Source of the DNA: an uncultured Roseobacter sp.
GTDB lineage: Bacteria > Pseudomonadota > Alphaproteobacteria > Rhodobacterales > Rhodobacteraceae
NCBI RefSeq assembly: GCF_947499265.1
Contig: NZ_CANMNK010000009.1
Location: 1 to 64,000, forward strand
DNA: 64,000 nucleotides
Direction of reading: 5' to 3'
The stretch's first letter is position 1; every line of letters starts with the position of its first letter. A program made the translations under genes and the position numbers. Positions 54,917 through 64,000 of this stretch are shown in pieces. The notes under the pieces were generated by a model. The model was not told the DNA's origin and ran no database searches. It saw only the letters and a program-made list of their open reading frames with translations.

Positions 54917-55978
54917 ATGAAAACAACTTTGATGCTTTCAACCGCTGCAGCGATGATGCTGTCGTCCGTGGCGGTGCATGCCGATACTTTGCGCCTGCTG
55001 ACCTGGGGCGGCTACGCGCCTGAAGAGGTCATTGCCAAGTTCGAGGCGGAAACCGGTCATACCGTCGAAGTCACGAAATCCAACAACGAAGAGATGATTG
55101 CCAAGCTGCGCGCCACCAATGGCGGCGGCTTTGATCTGGCGCAGCCCAGCCAGGACCGGATCGCCGGGGCGCAGGCTGAATTTGGCATCTATAAGCCAAT
55201 TGACATGTCCAAGATCGACAAAAACCTCTTTATCCCGTCGATGTTGGAAGCCACCAAGATCTACACCACGCTGGAGGGCGACGTATACGGCGTGCCGCAT
55301 GTCTGGGGCACCAGCGGTCTGGTGGTGAATACCGCCGAAGCGGCAGGCGTGCAGGACTATACGGATCTTTGTGGCGCCGATGTTGCGGGCAAGGTGTCTT
55401 ATCGTCTGAAACGCCCGACGCTCATTGGTTTTGCCTTCTCCATGGGGCTCGATCCCTTTGCCGCTTATGCTGACCCGGATGCCTATCAGGAGGTATTGGA
55501 TCAGGTCGAGGCCAAACTGATCGACTGTAAGGCCAATGTGAAGACCTATTGGGATGGTGGCGACGAGATTAAGAACCTGCTGCGGTCGGGCGAGGTCACG
55601 GCCTCCATGGCCTGGGACACCGGTGGCTGGCAGCTGAACGACGACAACAAGGACATCACCTTTGTGGCGCCCAAGGCTGGGGCGCTGGGGTGGATCGACA
55701 CCTTCGCCATTCCCTCGCGGGGCCGCGCGGATGAGGCCGCCTATGCCTGGATCAACTTTGTCATGCGCCCGGATATTGCGGCGATGATCACCAATACCGC
55801 GGGCAACTTTACCGCCTCGCAGGGGGGTGATGCGGGTGTCGATGCTGCGCTGAAGGAAAAGTATCAGGCGAGCTTTACCCCCGAAGCGCTCAACAACATC
55901 AAGTGGTACCCTGCAGTACCGCCCGGGTTGGAAGCGCTGGAAGGGGCCACGTTGGACCGCATCAACGCGGCCAAGTAA
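54917..55978 (+). CDS. Polyamine-type ABC transporter substrate-binding protein
   Basis: 353 residues with a signal peptide (TLMLSTAAAMMLSSVAVHA). The mature start TLRLLTWGGYAPEEVIAKFEAETG is the PotD/PotF-type opening, and VPHVWGTSGLVVN and SMAWDTGGW are ligand-site regions. The ATG at 54917 follows AAAGGAG; an upstream in-frame extension was dropped. It likely captures putrescine, spermidine or a related amine in the periplasm. A strong hairpin lies 22 bp after the stop. Confidence 0.88.
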   Translation: MKTTLMLSTAAAMMLSSVAVHADTLRLLTWGGYAPEEVIAKFEAETGHTVEVTKSNNEEMIAKLRATNGGGFDLAQPSQDRIAGAQAEFGIYKPIDMSKIDKNLFIPSMLEATKIYTTLEGDVYGVPHVWGTSGLVVNTAEAAGVQDYTDLCGADVAGKVSYRLKRPTLIGFAFSMGLDPFAAYADPDAYQEVLDQVEAKLIDCKANVKTYWDGGDEIKNLLRSGEVTASMAWDTGGWQLNDDNKDITFVAPKAGALGWIDTFAIPSRGRADEAAYAWINFVMRPDIAAMITNTAGNFTASQGGDAGVDAALKEKYQASFTPEALNNIKWYPAVPPGLEALEGATLDRINAAK

Positions 55979-56000
55979 CCCGTTTCGAAGATACGACCTG

Positions 56001-56030
56001 TGGAGCGCGGATGCCGCGCTCCATCTTTTT
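56001..56030 (+). terminator. Hairpin between binding protein and ATPase genes
   Basis: TGGAGCGCGG (56001-56010), loop ATG, and CCGCGCTCCA (56014-56023), then TCTTTTT. Perfect 10-bp stem with a T-tract; likely attenuates transcription so the binding protein is made in excess of the inner-membrane parts. Confidence 0.8.
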
Positions 56031-56049
56031 CGCGAAAGCCTGACCCATA

Positions 56050-57153
56050 ATGTCCGACATCCCCGACCTCGAATGCCGCGCTGTTTCCAAAAGTTATGAT
56101 GATTTTCAAGCGGTTCAGGATGTAAGCTTCAGCGTTCCCAAGGGCACATTCTTCTCCATTTTGGGACCCTCGGGCTGTGGCAAGACCACGCTCTTGCGTA
56201 TGATCGCAGGTTTTCAGAATCCGACCGGGGGCGATCTGCTCATCAAGGGCAAATCGGTGCTGGAGGTGCCGCCCAACAAACGCCCGGTGTCGATGGTGTT
56301 TCAACACCTCGCCCTGTTCCCGATGATGAACATCGGGGCCAATGTGGGCTTTGGCCTGCGCCAGCTTGGGGTCAATAAGACCGACATCAAGGCACAGGTG
56401 GAGCGGGTGCTGGAACGGGTTGGTCTGGGTGGCGTGGCGGAGCGATCCGTCTCATCGCTTTCCGGCGGGCAGAAACAGCGTGTGGCCATCGCGCGCTGTA
56501 TGGTGCTGGAACCCAGCGTTTTGCTGCTGGATGAACCGCTGGGTGCGCTCGACCTGAAACTGCGCGAGCACATGAAGGTGGAGCTGAAAAAGCTGCAATC
56601 CGAATTCAACACCACCTTTGTCTACATCACCCATGACCAGTCCGAAGCGCTGGTGATGAGCGATCAGATCGCGGTGATGAACAAGGGGGCGTTTGAGCAG
56701 ATCGGCACGGCCAAGGACCTCTATTACCAGCCCCAAACCGCATTTGTGGCCGGGTTCGTCGGTGAGGCGAACAAATATACCGCCAAGGTCGAGGCAGCGG
56801 CGGCAAATGGCCTGCATCTGGTCACCCGCGACGGCGTTCACCTGCGCGGCGTCGACACCGGCGACAGGCTTGGACAGGGTGATACCGCGCAGGTTTTTGT
56901 GCGCCCAGAAGCGATCCGGTTGTCACGCAAGAGCGCGGATATGGATCAAATGGCCAATACCGGCGCGGGGCAGGTGGAAAGCGTGCTTTTCAACGGGGCC
57001 AACAGCCAGTTGATCCTGCGCGATGCGCGCACGGGCAGCGAGTTGAACGTGGCCCTGCCGCAAACCGCCGAATTTCGTGACCTGACGAAAGGGGATCAGA
57101 TCCATTTCGGCTGGGAAGCGGATCAGACCCGATGCTATCGGCAGGGCACCTGA
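56050..57153 (+). CDS. Polyamine-type ABC transporter ATPase
   Basis: 367 residues. Walker A GPSGCGKTT, Q-loop VFQHLALFP, signature SLSGGQKQR, Walker B LLLDEPLGALD and the switch His in THDQSEALVMSD are present. A C-terminal TOBE domain follows (about 285-360). It powers the two permeases encoded next. Overlap with the next gene is nil; one base separates the stop from the next ATG. Confidence 0.92.
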   Translation: MSDIPDLECRAVSKSYDDFQAVQDVSFSVPKGTFFSILGPSGCGKTTLLRMIAGFQNPTGGDLLIKGKSVLEVPPNKRPVSMVFQHLALFPMMNIGANVGFGLRQLGVNKTDIKAQVERVLERVGLGGVAERSVSSLSGGQKQRVAIARCMVLEPSVLLLDEPLGALDLKLREHMKVELKKLQSEFNTTFVYITHDQSEALVMSDQIAVMNKGAFEQIGTAKDLYYQPQTAFVAGFVGEANKYTAKVEAAAANGLHLVTRDGVHLRGVDTGDRLGQGDTAQVFVRPEAIRLSRKSADMDQMANTGAGQVESVLFNGANSQLILRDARTGSELNVALPQTAEFRDLTKGDQIHFGWEADQTRCYRQGT

Positions 57154-57154
57154 G

Positions 57155-58018
57155 ATGACGTCGGACAAGTCCAAACTGGGGTTTATCCTGCTGCTGGCGC
57201 CTTTGCTGATCTGGCTGATCACGCTGATCGTGCTGCCGCATGTCGGCATGTTTCTGGTGTCTCTGCGGGAAAAGACCGGCATTCGCGAATATGAAACCAG
57301 CTTTGCCAATTACGCGGTGTTCTTTAACGAACCGCTCTATTGGAATACCTTTGCCCGCACCGCCTATATGTCTATTGCGGCCACGGCGCTGACGCTGCTG
57401 ATCGGCTTTCCGGTGGCCTATTACATCGCGAAACTGACCCGAGGGCGCACCAAGACCACGCTCTTTCTGATGTGCCTCATTCCGTTCTGGGTCAGCGAGC
57501 TGGTGCGGACTTTCGGCTGGATGATCCTGCTGCGCGAGACCGGCGTGCTGTCGTCCTTCCTGCAATATCTCGGCGTGGTCAGCGGGCCGGTGGAGTTCCT
57601 TTACAATGACGCGGCGATCATGACGGGGCTGGTCTACACCTCCATGCTTTTCATGGTCGTCCCGCTTGTCACCACGCTCGACAGCCTCGATGACAGTCTG
57701 ATTGAGGCGGGCTATGATCTGGGCGGCACCAATTGGTCGATCCTGCGCGAGATTATCATCCCGCACGCCATGCCGGGGATCGTGTCGGGCTGCATCGTGG
57801 TGTTCATGCTGAGCCTTGGCAATTATCTCACGCCCATCCTGCTCGGTGGCAAGGACAGCCTGTGGTTCACCGGGCTGATCTACAACCAGTTCATCACGCG
57901 GTTCAACTGGGAGCTTGGCTCCGCCTTTGGCTTCTTGCTGCTGGGGCTATCCTCGCTGATCGTGTTTCTGGCGCTGAAACTGTCCGGGCAGTCGCTGGGC
58001 AAGACGATGGGGCGCTGA
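57155..58018 (+). CDS. Polyamine-type ABC transporter permease (PotB-like)
   Basis: 287 residues with six membrane spans and the EAA loop DDSLIEAGYDLGGTNWSILREIIIPHAMPG near residue 190, which docks the ATPase. Part of the same operon; the partner permease follows with one base between stop and start. Confidence 0.9.
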   Translation: MTSDKSKLGFILLLAPLLIWLITLIVLPHVGMFLVSLREKTGIREYETSFANYAVFFNEPLYWNTFARTAYMSIAATALTLLIGFPVAYYIAKLTRGRTKTTLFLMCLIPFWVSELVRTFGWMILLRETGVLSSFLQYLGVVSGPVEFLYNDAAIMTGLVYTSMLFMVVPLVTTLDSLDDSLIEAGYDLGGTNWSILREIIIPHAMPGIVSGCIVVFMLSLGNYLTPILLGGKDSLWFTGLIYNQFITRFNWELGSAFGFLLLGLSSLIVFLALKLSGQSLGKTMGR

Positions 58019-58019
58019 G

Positions 58020-58865
58020 ATGATCACGACGATCCCGCAATCGGCCCCGTTCAAGTGGTCCTACCGGCTCTATGTAACGCTGTTTTTCCTCTACCTCGCG
58101 CTGCCGCTGGTCACGGTCTGTGTCTTTGCCTTCAACGACAGCGTCTTTCCCTCGCTGCCGTGGGACGGCTTCACATGGGACTGGTTTTTCGGCACCGAAG
58201 CGCCCCGCATCGGGGTCTTTCACGAACGCCCCATTCTGCGCGCCATCGTCACCTCCGGCGTCGTCGCTTTCTGGGTCTCGGGCCTCTCGGTGATCGTGGG
58301 GACCTGCAATGCCTTCCTCTTTGTGCGCCATGATTTCGCGGGCAAGAATTTCCTCTATATCCTGATGCTGTTGCCGCTGATCATCCCGGGCATCATCCTG
58401 GGCATCTCCATCCTGGTCTTCAGCAGTTCCATCGCCAACGCGCTGGAGGAGGCCACGGGGCTCTGGTTCGACGGCCTGCGCCCGGGCTTGCTTCTGGTGA
58501 TCCTGGGGCAGTTTTCCTTCATCACTACTTTCGCCACGCTGGTGATCTCCGCCCGCCTGCAAAAGTTCGACACCAGCCTCGAAGAGGCGGCGCTCAATCT
58601 CGGCGCCACGAAATGGGGCGCGATCCGTCAGGTCACGCTGCCGTTCCTCTTCCCGGCGATGCTGGCGGCCGCCGTGGTGGCGGTGCTGATGAGTTTTGAG
58701 AATTTCAACACCACGCTGATGCTGGTGGGATCAGACGCGCCCTTGACGGTGACGATGTTTGATCGGCTCAAGCTCGGATCGACGCCGGTGCTGAACGCGG
58801 TCTCACTGCTCCTGATCATCGTCTCGGCTCTTCTCGGCCTCTTGTCTCTGGTGCTGAAACGCTAA
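58020..58865 (+). CDS. Polyamine-type ABC transporter permease (PotC-like)
   Basis: 281 residues, six membrane spans. The EAA loop is DTSLEEAALNLGATKWGAIRQVTLPFLFP near residue 185. It forms the transmembrane channel with the preceding permease. Its stop overlaps the convergent TauE/SafE gene by four bases (58862-58865). Confidence 0.9.
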   Translation: MITTIPQSAPFKWSYRLYVTLFFLYLALPLVTVCVFAFNDSVFPSLPWDGFTWDWFFGTEAPRIGVFHERPILRAIVTSGVVAFWVSGLSVIVGTCNAFLFVRHDFAGKNFLYILMLLPLIIPGIILGISILVFSSSIANALEEATGLWFDGLRPGLLLVILGQFSFITTFATLVISARLQKFDTSLEEAALNLGATKWGAIRQVTLPFLFPAMLAAAVVAVLMSFENFNTTLMLVGSDAPLTVTMFDRLKLGSTPVLNAVSLLLIIVSALLGLLSLVLKR

Positions 58866-59620
58866 CGGTCTCCCCAAAGATCCATACCGCCGGCATAGAT
58901 CAACCGCAGGGCCAGAATGGTCAGGATGCCATTCAGCACCAGTTTGAACCGCGCCTCGTTCATGCGAAACAGCACGCGCCGCCCGACCATGGTGCCCAGA
59001 AAGCCTGAGAGGATCAGCAGAACGATCAGACCGGCCCACTGCGCAAAGGCAAAGCCCAGCAGGCCAAAGGCCGCGGTTTTCAGCAGATGCTGGAGGGTCA
59101 TGAAAGTTGCATGGGTGGCCACATGTTGGACCCGGTTCAATTCAATCGATTTCAGATAGGTTGCGACAAAGGGGCCGGTGGCCCCCACGAACATGGTCAG
59201 AAAGCTGGAGATAGCGCCCGTCAGCGCGGCGGATTTGCGCAAGAAAGCCGGGGGGCGGGACACGACGCTCCACAGGATAAACGCGCCCAGGGTGATCTGC
59301 AGCGTGCCCGCATCCAGTTGCACGACAAAGGCGCTGCCCAGGGCAATGCCGATCAGTGACCCCAGCAGAAACGGCCCGACAGCGGAGCGGTATATCTCCC
59401 GGCGGAACAGATAGGTGCGCCCGGCGTTGGAGCCCACTTGGACCAGACCGTGCACCGGAATGACGGCCACAGCGGGCAAGAGCGTGGCAAGGGCGGCCAG
59501 CACAACCGCGCCGCCGCCGATGCCAAAGGCCGCCGTGATGAAGGAGCCCAGAAAGCTCACGGCGATCAGGAGGGTTGCGATGGGCCATCCAAGCCCGGCG
59601 TGGATGAGATCGGCGGTCAT
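58862..59620 (-). CDS. TauE/SafE (TSUP) family membrane protein
   Basis: 252 residues with about eight hydrophobic spans in two repeats. The opening GSFITAAFGIGGGAVVLAALATLLP and the second half VGATGPFVATYLK are typical TSUP motifs. Family members export sulfite, sulfoacetate or organosulfonates; the substrate here is unknown. The gene converges on the PotC-like gene. Confidence 0.85.
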   Translation of the reverse strand: MTADLIHAGLGWPIATLLIAVSFLGSFITAAFGIGGGAVVLAALATLLPAVAVIPVHGLVQVGSNAGRTYLFRREIYRSAVGPFLLGSLIGIALGSAFVVQLDAGTLQITLGAFILWSVVSRPPAFLRKSAALTGAISSFLTMFVGATGPFVATYLKSIELNRVQHVATHATFMTLQHLLKTAAFGLLGFAFAQWAGLIVLLILSGFLGTMVGRRVLFRMNEARFKLVLNGILTILALRLIYAGGMDLWGDR

Positions 59621-59660
59621 GCTGTTATTCTAGCGGTCGCATGATTGGCCCGCATGAGCA

Positions 59661-60347
59661 TCAGACAACGGTGACGGTCATGCTGCCCAGCCCGTCAATC
59701 GCCACTTCGATCACGTCGCCTCTGACCACCGGGCCGACGCCGGCGGGCGTGCCCGACATGATCACATCGCCCGCCGCCAGTTCGAAATACTCCGACAAAT
59801 AGGCAATCATTTCCGGGACCTTCCAGATCAACTGGTTCAGGTCACCCGCCTGCCGCAGATCGCCGTTGACCTTCAGCGAAACGGCTCCCTCATCGAGATG
59901 CCCCACCTGAGACGCGGGGTGGATCGGTCCCACCGGGGCGGAGCGCTCAAAGGCCTTGCCGATCTCCCAGGGACGCCCGGCCTTTTTCATCTCGCCCTGA
60001 AGATCTCTGCGGGTCATGTCGAGCGACAGCGCATAGCCGAAGACGTGCTCCAGCGCATCCGCCACCGCGATATTGGTGCCGCCCGACCGCAGCATGACCG
60101 AAAGCTCGGCCTCATGGTGCACATCCGCGGTTTTCGGCGGGTAGGGGAAGGTGCCGCTGGGGTCGAGGTTGTCAGGATTTTTCTGAAAGAAGAATGGCGC
60201 TTCGCGGTCCGGGTCATGCCCCATTTCAATCGCATGGGCCGCGTAGTTGCGACCGATGCAGTAGACCCGGCGCACCGGGAAAAGCGCGTCCGTATCTGCA
60301 ATCGGCAAGGCAACAACGGGCGGTGTTTCAATGGCATAAAGTGGCAT
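59661..60347 (-). CDS. Fumarylacetoacetate hydrolase-family protein
   Basis: 228 residues, the size of the single-domain FAH proteins. CIGRNYAAHAIEMG, the metal-ligand acidic pair in HHEAELSVML (the HEAELSVM-type motif), GYALSLDMTRRDLQ, and VIMSGTPAGVGPVVRGD are the conserved segments. Relatives are acylpyruvases or oxaloacetate decarboxylases; the substrate is uncertain. It lies beside TSUP on the same strand, 40 bp apart. Confidence 0.88.
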   Translation of the reverse strand: MPLYAIETPPVVALPIADTDALFPVRRVYCIGRNYAAHAIEMGHDPDREAPFFFQKNPDNLDPSGTFPYPPKTADVHHEAELSVMLRSGGTNIAVADALEHVFGYALSLDMTRRDLQGEMKKAGRPWEIGKAFERSAPVGPIHPASQVGHLDEGAVSLKVNGDLRQAGDLNQLIWKVPEMIAYLSEYFELAAGDVIMSGTPAGVGPVVRGDVIEVAIDGLGSMTVTVV

Positions 60348-60606
60348 ATGGTGACCTGAGGTGGTGAGCGTTCGGGCGCACCATATACCGTTTGACGGTG
60401 ATCACAATCGCAGGCCTGCCGGTCTGTTTTCCGTGGTTTCACCACAAGAAAGGCGCGGGATGAGGGGCAAAACCAATCCCGACCAAGCTCGGTTGCAGGT
60501 GTCAAGCCAGGCAACCGGCGAAAAGGCCGCAGCCAGCGGTGTCGGTTTGTCTTGCGCATCCGTAAAAATGCGCCATGTCTTTAGGGACATCGGCACAGGG
60601 CAATCC

Positions 60607-61290
60607 ATGGTATTGAAGATTTCCAATCTGGCAAAGCACTACGGCACCGGCGCGGACGCCGTTGTGGTGCTGCAGGATGTCTCCTTTGCCATGTCGCGCG
60701 GCGAGACACTGGCGCTGGAAGGCGAATCCGGCAGCGGCAAAAGCACGCTTTTGCATCTGGTGGCCGGGCTCGATGCCGTAAGCGGTGGCAAGATCGAGGT
60801 GGACGGCGTTGATATCACGCGCTTTTCCGACGCTCAGACCGCGCAGATGCGCCGCGATGCCGTGGGGCTGATCTTTCAGCAGTTCAACCTGATCCCGAGC
60901 CTGACGGTCGAGAGCAACATCGCCTTTCACGCGCGGCTGGCCGGTCGCCATGACCCACGGCTGGCCGCGCATTTGTCGGAGAAGATCGGATTGCAGGACC
61001 ATCTGGCGAAGTATCCCGAGGCCTTGTCCGGGGGACAACAGCAACGCGTTGCGATTGCGCGCTCCCTTGCGGCCCGTCCGAAACTGTTGTTGGCGGATGA
61101 GCCCACGGGCAATCTGGATGAAGCGACGGCGGACGCGGTGCTGGGGTTGATGTTGGAAAGTGCTGCTGAAACCGAAACGGCCATCCTGATGGTCACCCAT
61201 TCGCCCCGACAGGCGGCGCGCATGCAGCGGCGCCTGACCCTGTCGCGCGGTTCTGTGCGCGGCACCGAGATGTCCGCGGCCTCCGCATGA
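60607..61290 (+). CDS. ABC transporter ATPase (LolD/MacB type)
   Basis: 227 residues from MVLKISNLAKHYG; an 82-codon extension upstream is not supported. Walker A GESGSGKST, Q-loop FQQFNLIPSL, signature LSGGQQQR and Walker B LLLADEPTGNLDE identify the LolD-like group. It works with the FtsX-type permease that overlaps its end (ATGA at 61287). Confidence 0.9.
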   Translation: MVLKISNLAKHYGTGADAVVVLQDVSFAMSRGETLALEGESGSGKSTLLHLVAGLDAVSGGKIEVDGVDITRFSDAQTAQMRRDAVGLIFQQFNLIPSLTVESNIAFHARLAGRHDPRLAAHLSEKIGLQDHLAKYPEALSGGQQQRVAIARSLAARPKLLLADEPTGNLDEATADAVLGLMLESAAETETAILMVTHSPRQAARMQRRLTLSRGSVRGTEMSAASA

Positions 61291-63671
61291 CCTGGCTGGG
61301 CCTCACCGCCTTGCTGTCGCATTGGCGCGCCAATCCCTGGCAATTGATCACGCTGATCGCGGGGCTCGCTCTGGCCACCGCCCTATGGTCCGGGGTGCAG
61401 GCGATCAACGCCGAGGCGCGCGCCAGCTATGACACGGCGGCGGATCTGGTGACGGGCAGCGGGTTGCGCCAGATGCGCCGCGCCGACGGGGCCGTGCTGA
61501 GCACAGCGGAATATGTGGCGCTGCGCCGGGCGGGTTGGCAGGTGAGCCCGGTGCTGGAAGGGCAGTTGCGCCTCAAAGGGCAGTCGCTGCGCCTGATCGG
61601 GCTGGAACCTCTGACACTGCCGCAAACTGCCCCCCGCGACGAGGCCGCTACAACAAGTGCCTTTGCCCAGACCGATCTCTTTGACAGCGCTGAAACGGTG
61701 GTTGCACATCCCGAGGACGCGGCGCTCTTTGAAGGGATGTCCGTGGAGGTCAGGGCGGATGACACCCGCGCTCAGGGCACTGCGCTCACGGATATCGCCA
61801 CCGCGCAACGTTTGCTAAACACCCCGGATCAGATCACCCGACTGATTGTGGATGCTGCACAGCCGCTGGGTCTAGAACCTTTGCCGGACCGCTATGAGAT
61901 GTCCCAGCCCGCGCCCCAGAATGATGTCGCGCGGTTGACGGAGAGCTTTCACCTCAACCTGACCGCCTTTGGTCTGCTCTCCTTCGCTGTCGGGATTTTC
62001 ATCGTCTACGGTGCGGTCGGGCTGGCGTTCGAACAACGGCGCGCTGTCTTCCGCACGCTGCGCGCTCTGGGAGTGCCGCTGCGTACGCTGATGGCGCTCC
62101 TCGCGCTGGAACTTGGCGTCTTCGCGCTGCTGGCCGGGGCCGTGGGCGTGGCGCTGGGGTATCTCATTGCTGCGGCCCTTTTACCGGATGTTGCGGCCAC
62201 ATTGCGCGGCCTCTACGGGGCGGAAATCACTGGTCAATTGCAATTGCGCCCGGCGTGGTGGCTGTCTGGCCTCGGCATGGCCCTGGCGGGCACCGGCGTT
62301 GCGGCAACCGCGGCCCTGATCAAGCTCGCGCGCCTGCCGTTGCTGTCCTTCAACCACCCTCGCGCCATGAGCATGCATGCCGCGGCCAGCGCGCGGTGGC
62401 TGGCGCTGCTGGCCTGTGTCCTGCTGGTGGCCGGGCTGGCGCTCGCGGTGTGGGGGCAGGGGTTGTTTGCCGGGTTTGCGCTGCTCGCCTGTTTGCTGAT
62501 CGGGGCGGCGTTTTTGTTGCCCTTGCTGCTGGGCGGGGCGCTGAACCTGGCAGGCCACCTGCATCAGGGCGCATTGGCCGCATGGTTCTGGGCGGACAGC
62601 CGCCAGCAATTGCCGGGCCTCTCCATGGCGCTGATGGCGCTGTTGCTGGCGATGGCCGCGAATATCGGCGTCTCCACGATGGTATCGAGCTTCAGGCTGA
62701 CCTTCACCGGCTATCTGGACCAGCGCCTTGCGTCCGAGCTTTATCTGAATACCAGAACCCCGGCGCAGGCCGCCGCCATTACCTCCTATCTTGAGGAGAA
62801 GGGCGTGACGGTGCTGCCGATCCTTTCCGAAGATCTGCGGATTGGCGGGTTGCCTGCAGAGATCTACGGCGTACGCAACCACGCGACCTACCGGGAAAAC
62901 TGGCCCGTGCTCGCGGCCCTGCCAGCGGCCTGGGACCGGCTGGCCGCAAGCGAGGGGGCGTTTATCAATGAGCAACTGGCCAGACGCAATGATCTCGCCC
63001 CGGGTGATTATCTGGAGACCGGCGATCTGATCCTGGGCGTCTACAGCGATTATGGCAATTCAGCCGGGCAGGTCGTGATCTCAGAGCCGCAGTTTGCACA
63101 ACGCTACCCGCAAAAGCGGGCACAGCGATTTGGGTTGCGAACGCAGGACCCAAGCGCACTGGCAACAGATCTGCGGCAACGGTTCGATCTTGCCGAAGAT
63201 GCGCTGATCAATCAGGCGGATCTCAAGGCCTTCTCGCTGTCCGTCTTTGAGCGCACCTTTTCGGTGACTGCAGCGCTGAACCTGCTGACGCTTTCTGTGG
63301 CGGGGCTTGCCATCCTGATCAGCCTGCTGACGCTGGCAAGCCTGCGGTTGCCGCAGCTCGCCCCGGTCTGGGCGCTGGGGCTGACACGGCGTCACCTGGC
63401 TATGCTGGAGTTGCTGCGGGCGGTATGCCTGGCCGCGGCCACGGGGCTGCTCGCCATCCCGCTGGGTCTGGCGCTCGCCTGGGTGCTGCTGACAGTGGTG
63501 AATGTCGAGGCCTTCGGGTGGCGGTTGCCGATGTTCCTGTTTCCCTGGGAATATCTCAAGCTGGGGATGCTGACGCTGCTGGCTGCTGTGCTGGCGGCGC
63601 TCTGGCCCGCGATCCGACTGGCGCGCACCCCACCGGACCGATTGCTGCGCGTGTTTAGCAATGAACGGTAA
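61287..63671 (+). CDS. FtsX-like ABC transporter permease
   Basis: 794 residues with two FtsX permease domains: the N-terminal helix (LITLIAGLALATALWSGV), a large periplasmic domain (about 40-215), a three-span bundle around residues 220-350, a middle hydrophobic region to 440, a second periplasmic part, and a closing three-helix FtsX domain (about 660-785). The first and last spans resemble LolC/MacB-type proteins that move lipoproteins or lipid-linked substrates. An AttH-type secreted protein follows, as in other bacteria. Confidence 0.88.
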   Translation: MTWLGLTALLSHWRANPWQLITLIAGLALATALWSGVQAINAEARASYDTAADLVTGSGLRQMRRADGAVLSTAEYVALRRAGWQVSPVLEGQLRLKGQSLRLIGLEPLTLPQTAPRDEAATTSAFAQTDLFDSAETVVAHPEDAALFEGMSVEVRADDTRAQGTALTDIATAQRLLNTPDQITRLIVDAAQPLGLEPLPDRYEMSQPAPQNDVARLTESFHLNLTAFGLLSFAVGIFIVYGAVGLAFEQRRAVFRTLRALGVPLRTLMALLALELGVFALLAGAVGVALGYLIAAALLPDVAATLRGLYGAEITGQLQLRPAWWLSGLGMALAGTGVAATAALIKLARLPLLSFNHPRAMSMHAAASARWLALLACVLLVAGLALAVWGQGLFAGFALLACLLIGAAFLLPLLLGGALNLAGHLHQGALAAWFWADSRQQLPGLSMALMALLLAMAANIGVSTMVSSFRLTFTGYLDQRLASELYLNTRTPAQAAAITSYLEEKGVTVLPILSEDLRIGGLPAEIYGVRNHATYRENWPVLAALPAAWDRLAASEGAFINEQLARRNDLAPGDYLETGDLILGVYSDYGNSAGQVVISEPQFAQRYPQKRAQRFGLRTQDPSALATDLRQRFDLAEDALINQADLKAFSLSVFERTFSVTAALNLLTLSVAGLAILISLLTLASLRLPQLAPVWALGLTRRHLAMLELLRAVCLAAATGLLAIPLGLALAWVLLTVVNVEAFGWRLPMFLFPWEYLKLGMLTLLAAVLAALWPAIRLARTPPDRLLRVFSNER

Positions 63672-64000
63672 GTCTTTGATCATAATTACCATTGCGTGGC
63701 TTCTGAGCGCTGCGATCGTCGCCGCACAAAGCTTTGCGGGCCTGGGCAGTGACGCGGAAGGGTTCGATCTGCCCGAACGCGGCACCCCCTTTGAGTTTCC
63801 TGCCGATCACGGGGCCCACCCCTCTTATCGCATTGAATGGTGGTATCTGACCGCCAACCTGAAGGATGCCGCTGGCATCGACTATGGCCTGCAATGGACC
63901 CTGTTCCGCAGCGCGTTGGAACCCGAAGAGCGCCCCGGCTGGGACAGCCCCCAGCTTTGGCTGGGGCATGCGGCTGTCACCACTCCCACGGCGCATTACG
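63661..64000 (+). CDS. AttH/CrtC-like (lipocalin-type) secreted protein, partial
   Basis: The gene starts at ATG 63661, overlapping the FtsX gene by 11 bases, and runs off the window end, so only about 113 residues are seen. A signal-like start (KSLIIITIAWLLSAAIVAAQ) precedes DHGAHPSYRIEWWYLTANL, the hallmark of the AttH/CrtC domain family. It is probably the periplasmic partner of the ABC-FtsX pair. Confidence 0.8.
   Translation, partial: MNGKSLIIITIAWLLSAAIVAAQSFAGLGSDAEGFDLPERGTPFEFPADHGAHPSYRIEWWYLTANLKDAAGIDYGLQWTLFRSALEPEERPGWDSPQLWLGHAAVTTPTAHY

Noticed and set aside
1-64000. CRISPR arrays, tRNA and rRNA genes
   Set aside because: No regularly spaced direct repeats, cloverleaf sequences or conserved rRNA blocks were recognised on reading through the window; a tRNA scan was not run.

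Overview
The window reads as chromosomal DNA of a marine-type alphaproteobacterium of the Rhodobacterales (Roseobacter group). The evidence is the GC-rich coding style, the aerobic alphaproteobacterial cobalamin gene set (cobG, cobN, cobF, cobW), TRAP-TAXI and Pot-type transporters, and small families such as DUF1636, DUF2478 and DUF4332. No rRNA, tRNA or CRISPR array was recognised.

Region 1 (1-9065) is accessory and partly decayed. It starts with a minus-strand island: an Mrr N-terminal-domain gene broken by a frameshift and stops, behind a protein that seems split by an in-frame TAG and whose C-terminal half resembles nucleoside deoxyribosyltransferase/TIR-like folds. Next come two AraC regulators, an isochorismatase-like hydrolase whose Tat leader carries two compensating frameshifts, an MFS exporter coupled to a cyclase-family hydrolase, a DUF4332 gene, and a tyrosine-integrase remnant with no catalytic half.

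Region 2 (9066-23257) holds an alpha/beta hydrolase with a membrane tail, a YbaK editing protein, and a LysR regulator facing a TRAP-TAXI transporter, a D-amino-acid-dehydrogenase-like flavoprotein and an Asp/Glu racemase-like protein. A minus-strand group of four small unknowns (two NTF2-like) follows, then a TPR membrane protein, a luciferase-like monooxygenase and a VPLPA-CTERM exported protein.

Region 3 (23625-35274) is the most interesting. A divergent response-regulator/hybrid-kinase pair precedes two diheme peroxidases, a Tat-exported Rieske protein and a molybdopterin oxidoreductase of the arsenite-oxidase superfamily. This four-component set is the signature of the periplasmic iodate reductase (IdrA, IdrB, IdrP1, IdrP2), here in the order P-P-B-A. 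A Glu that binds arsenite in AioA is replaced by Ser. A HEAT-repeat protein, a DUF2478 protein and a tiny ORF follow on the same strand.

Region 4 (36230-51371) is a cobalamin locus with two cobalamin riboswitches: DUF1636, cobW, cobN, cobG, cobH, cobI, cobJ, cobL, cobE, cobM, cobB, cobA, then a CbiM-like permease, a strong terminator and cobF. Most genes overlap by four bases. cobK is inverted inside the run and its start codon shares a CATG palindrome with that of cobL. Late genes (cobO, cobQ, cobD, cobU, cobS, cobT) are not in the window.

Region 5 (51385-64000) holds a large MscS channel, a phospholipase A2-like secreted protein, a spermidine/putrescine-type ABC transporter, a TauE/SafE permease, an FAH-family hydrolase, and an ABC ATPase/FtsX permease/AttH-type trio cut by the window end.
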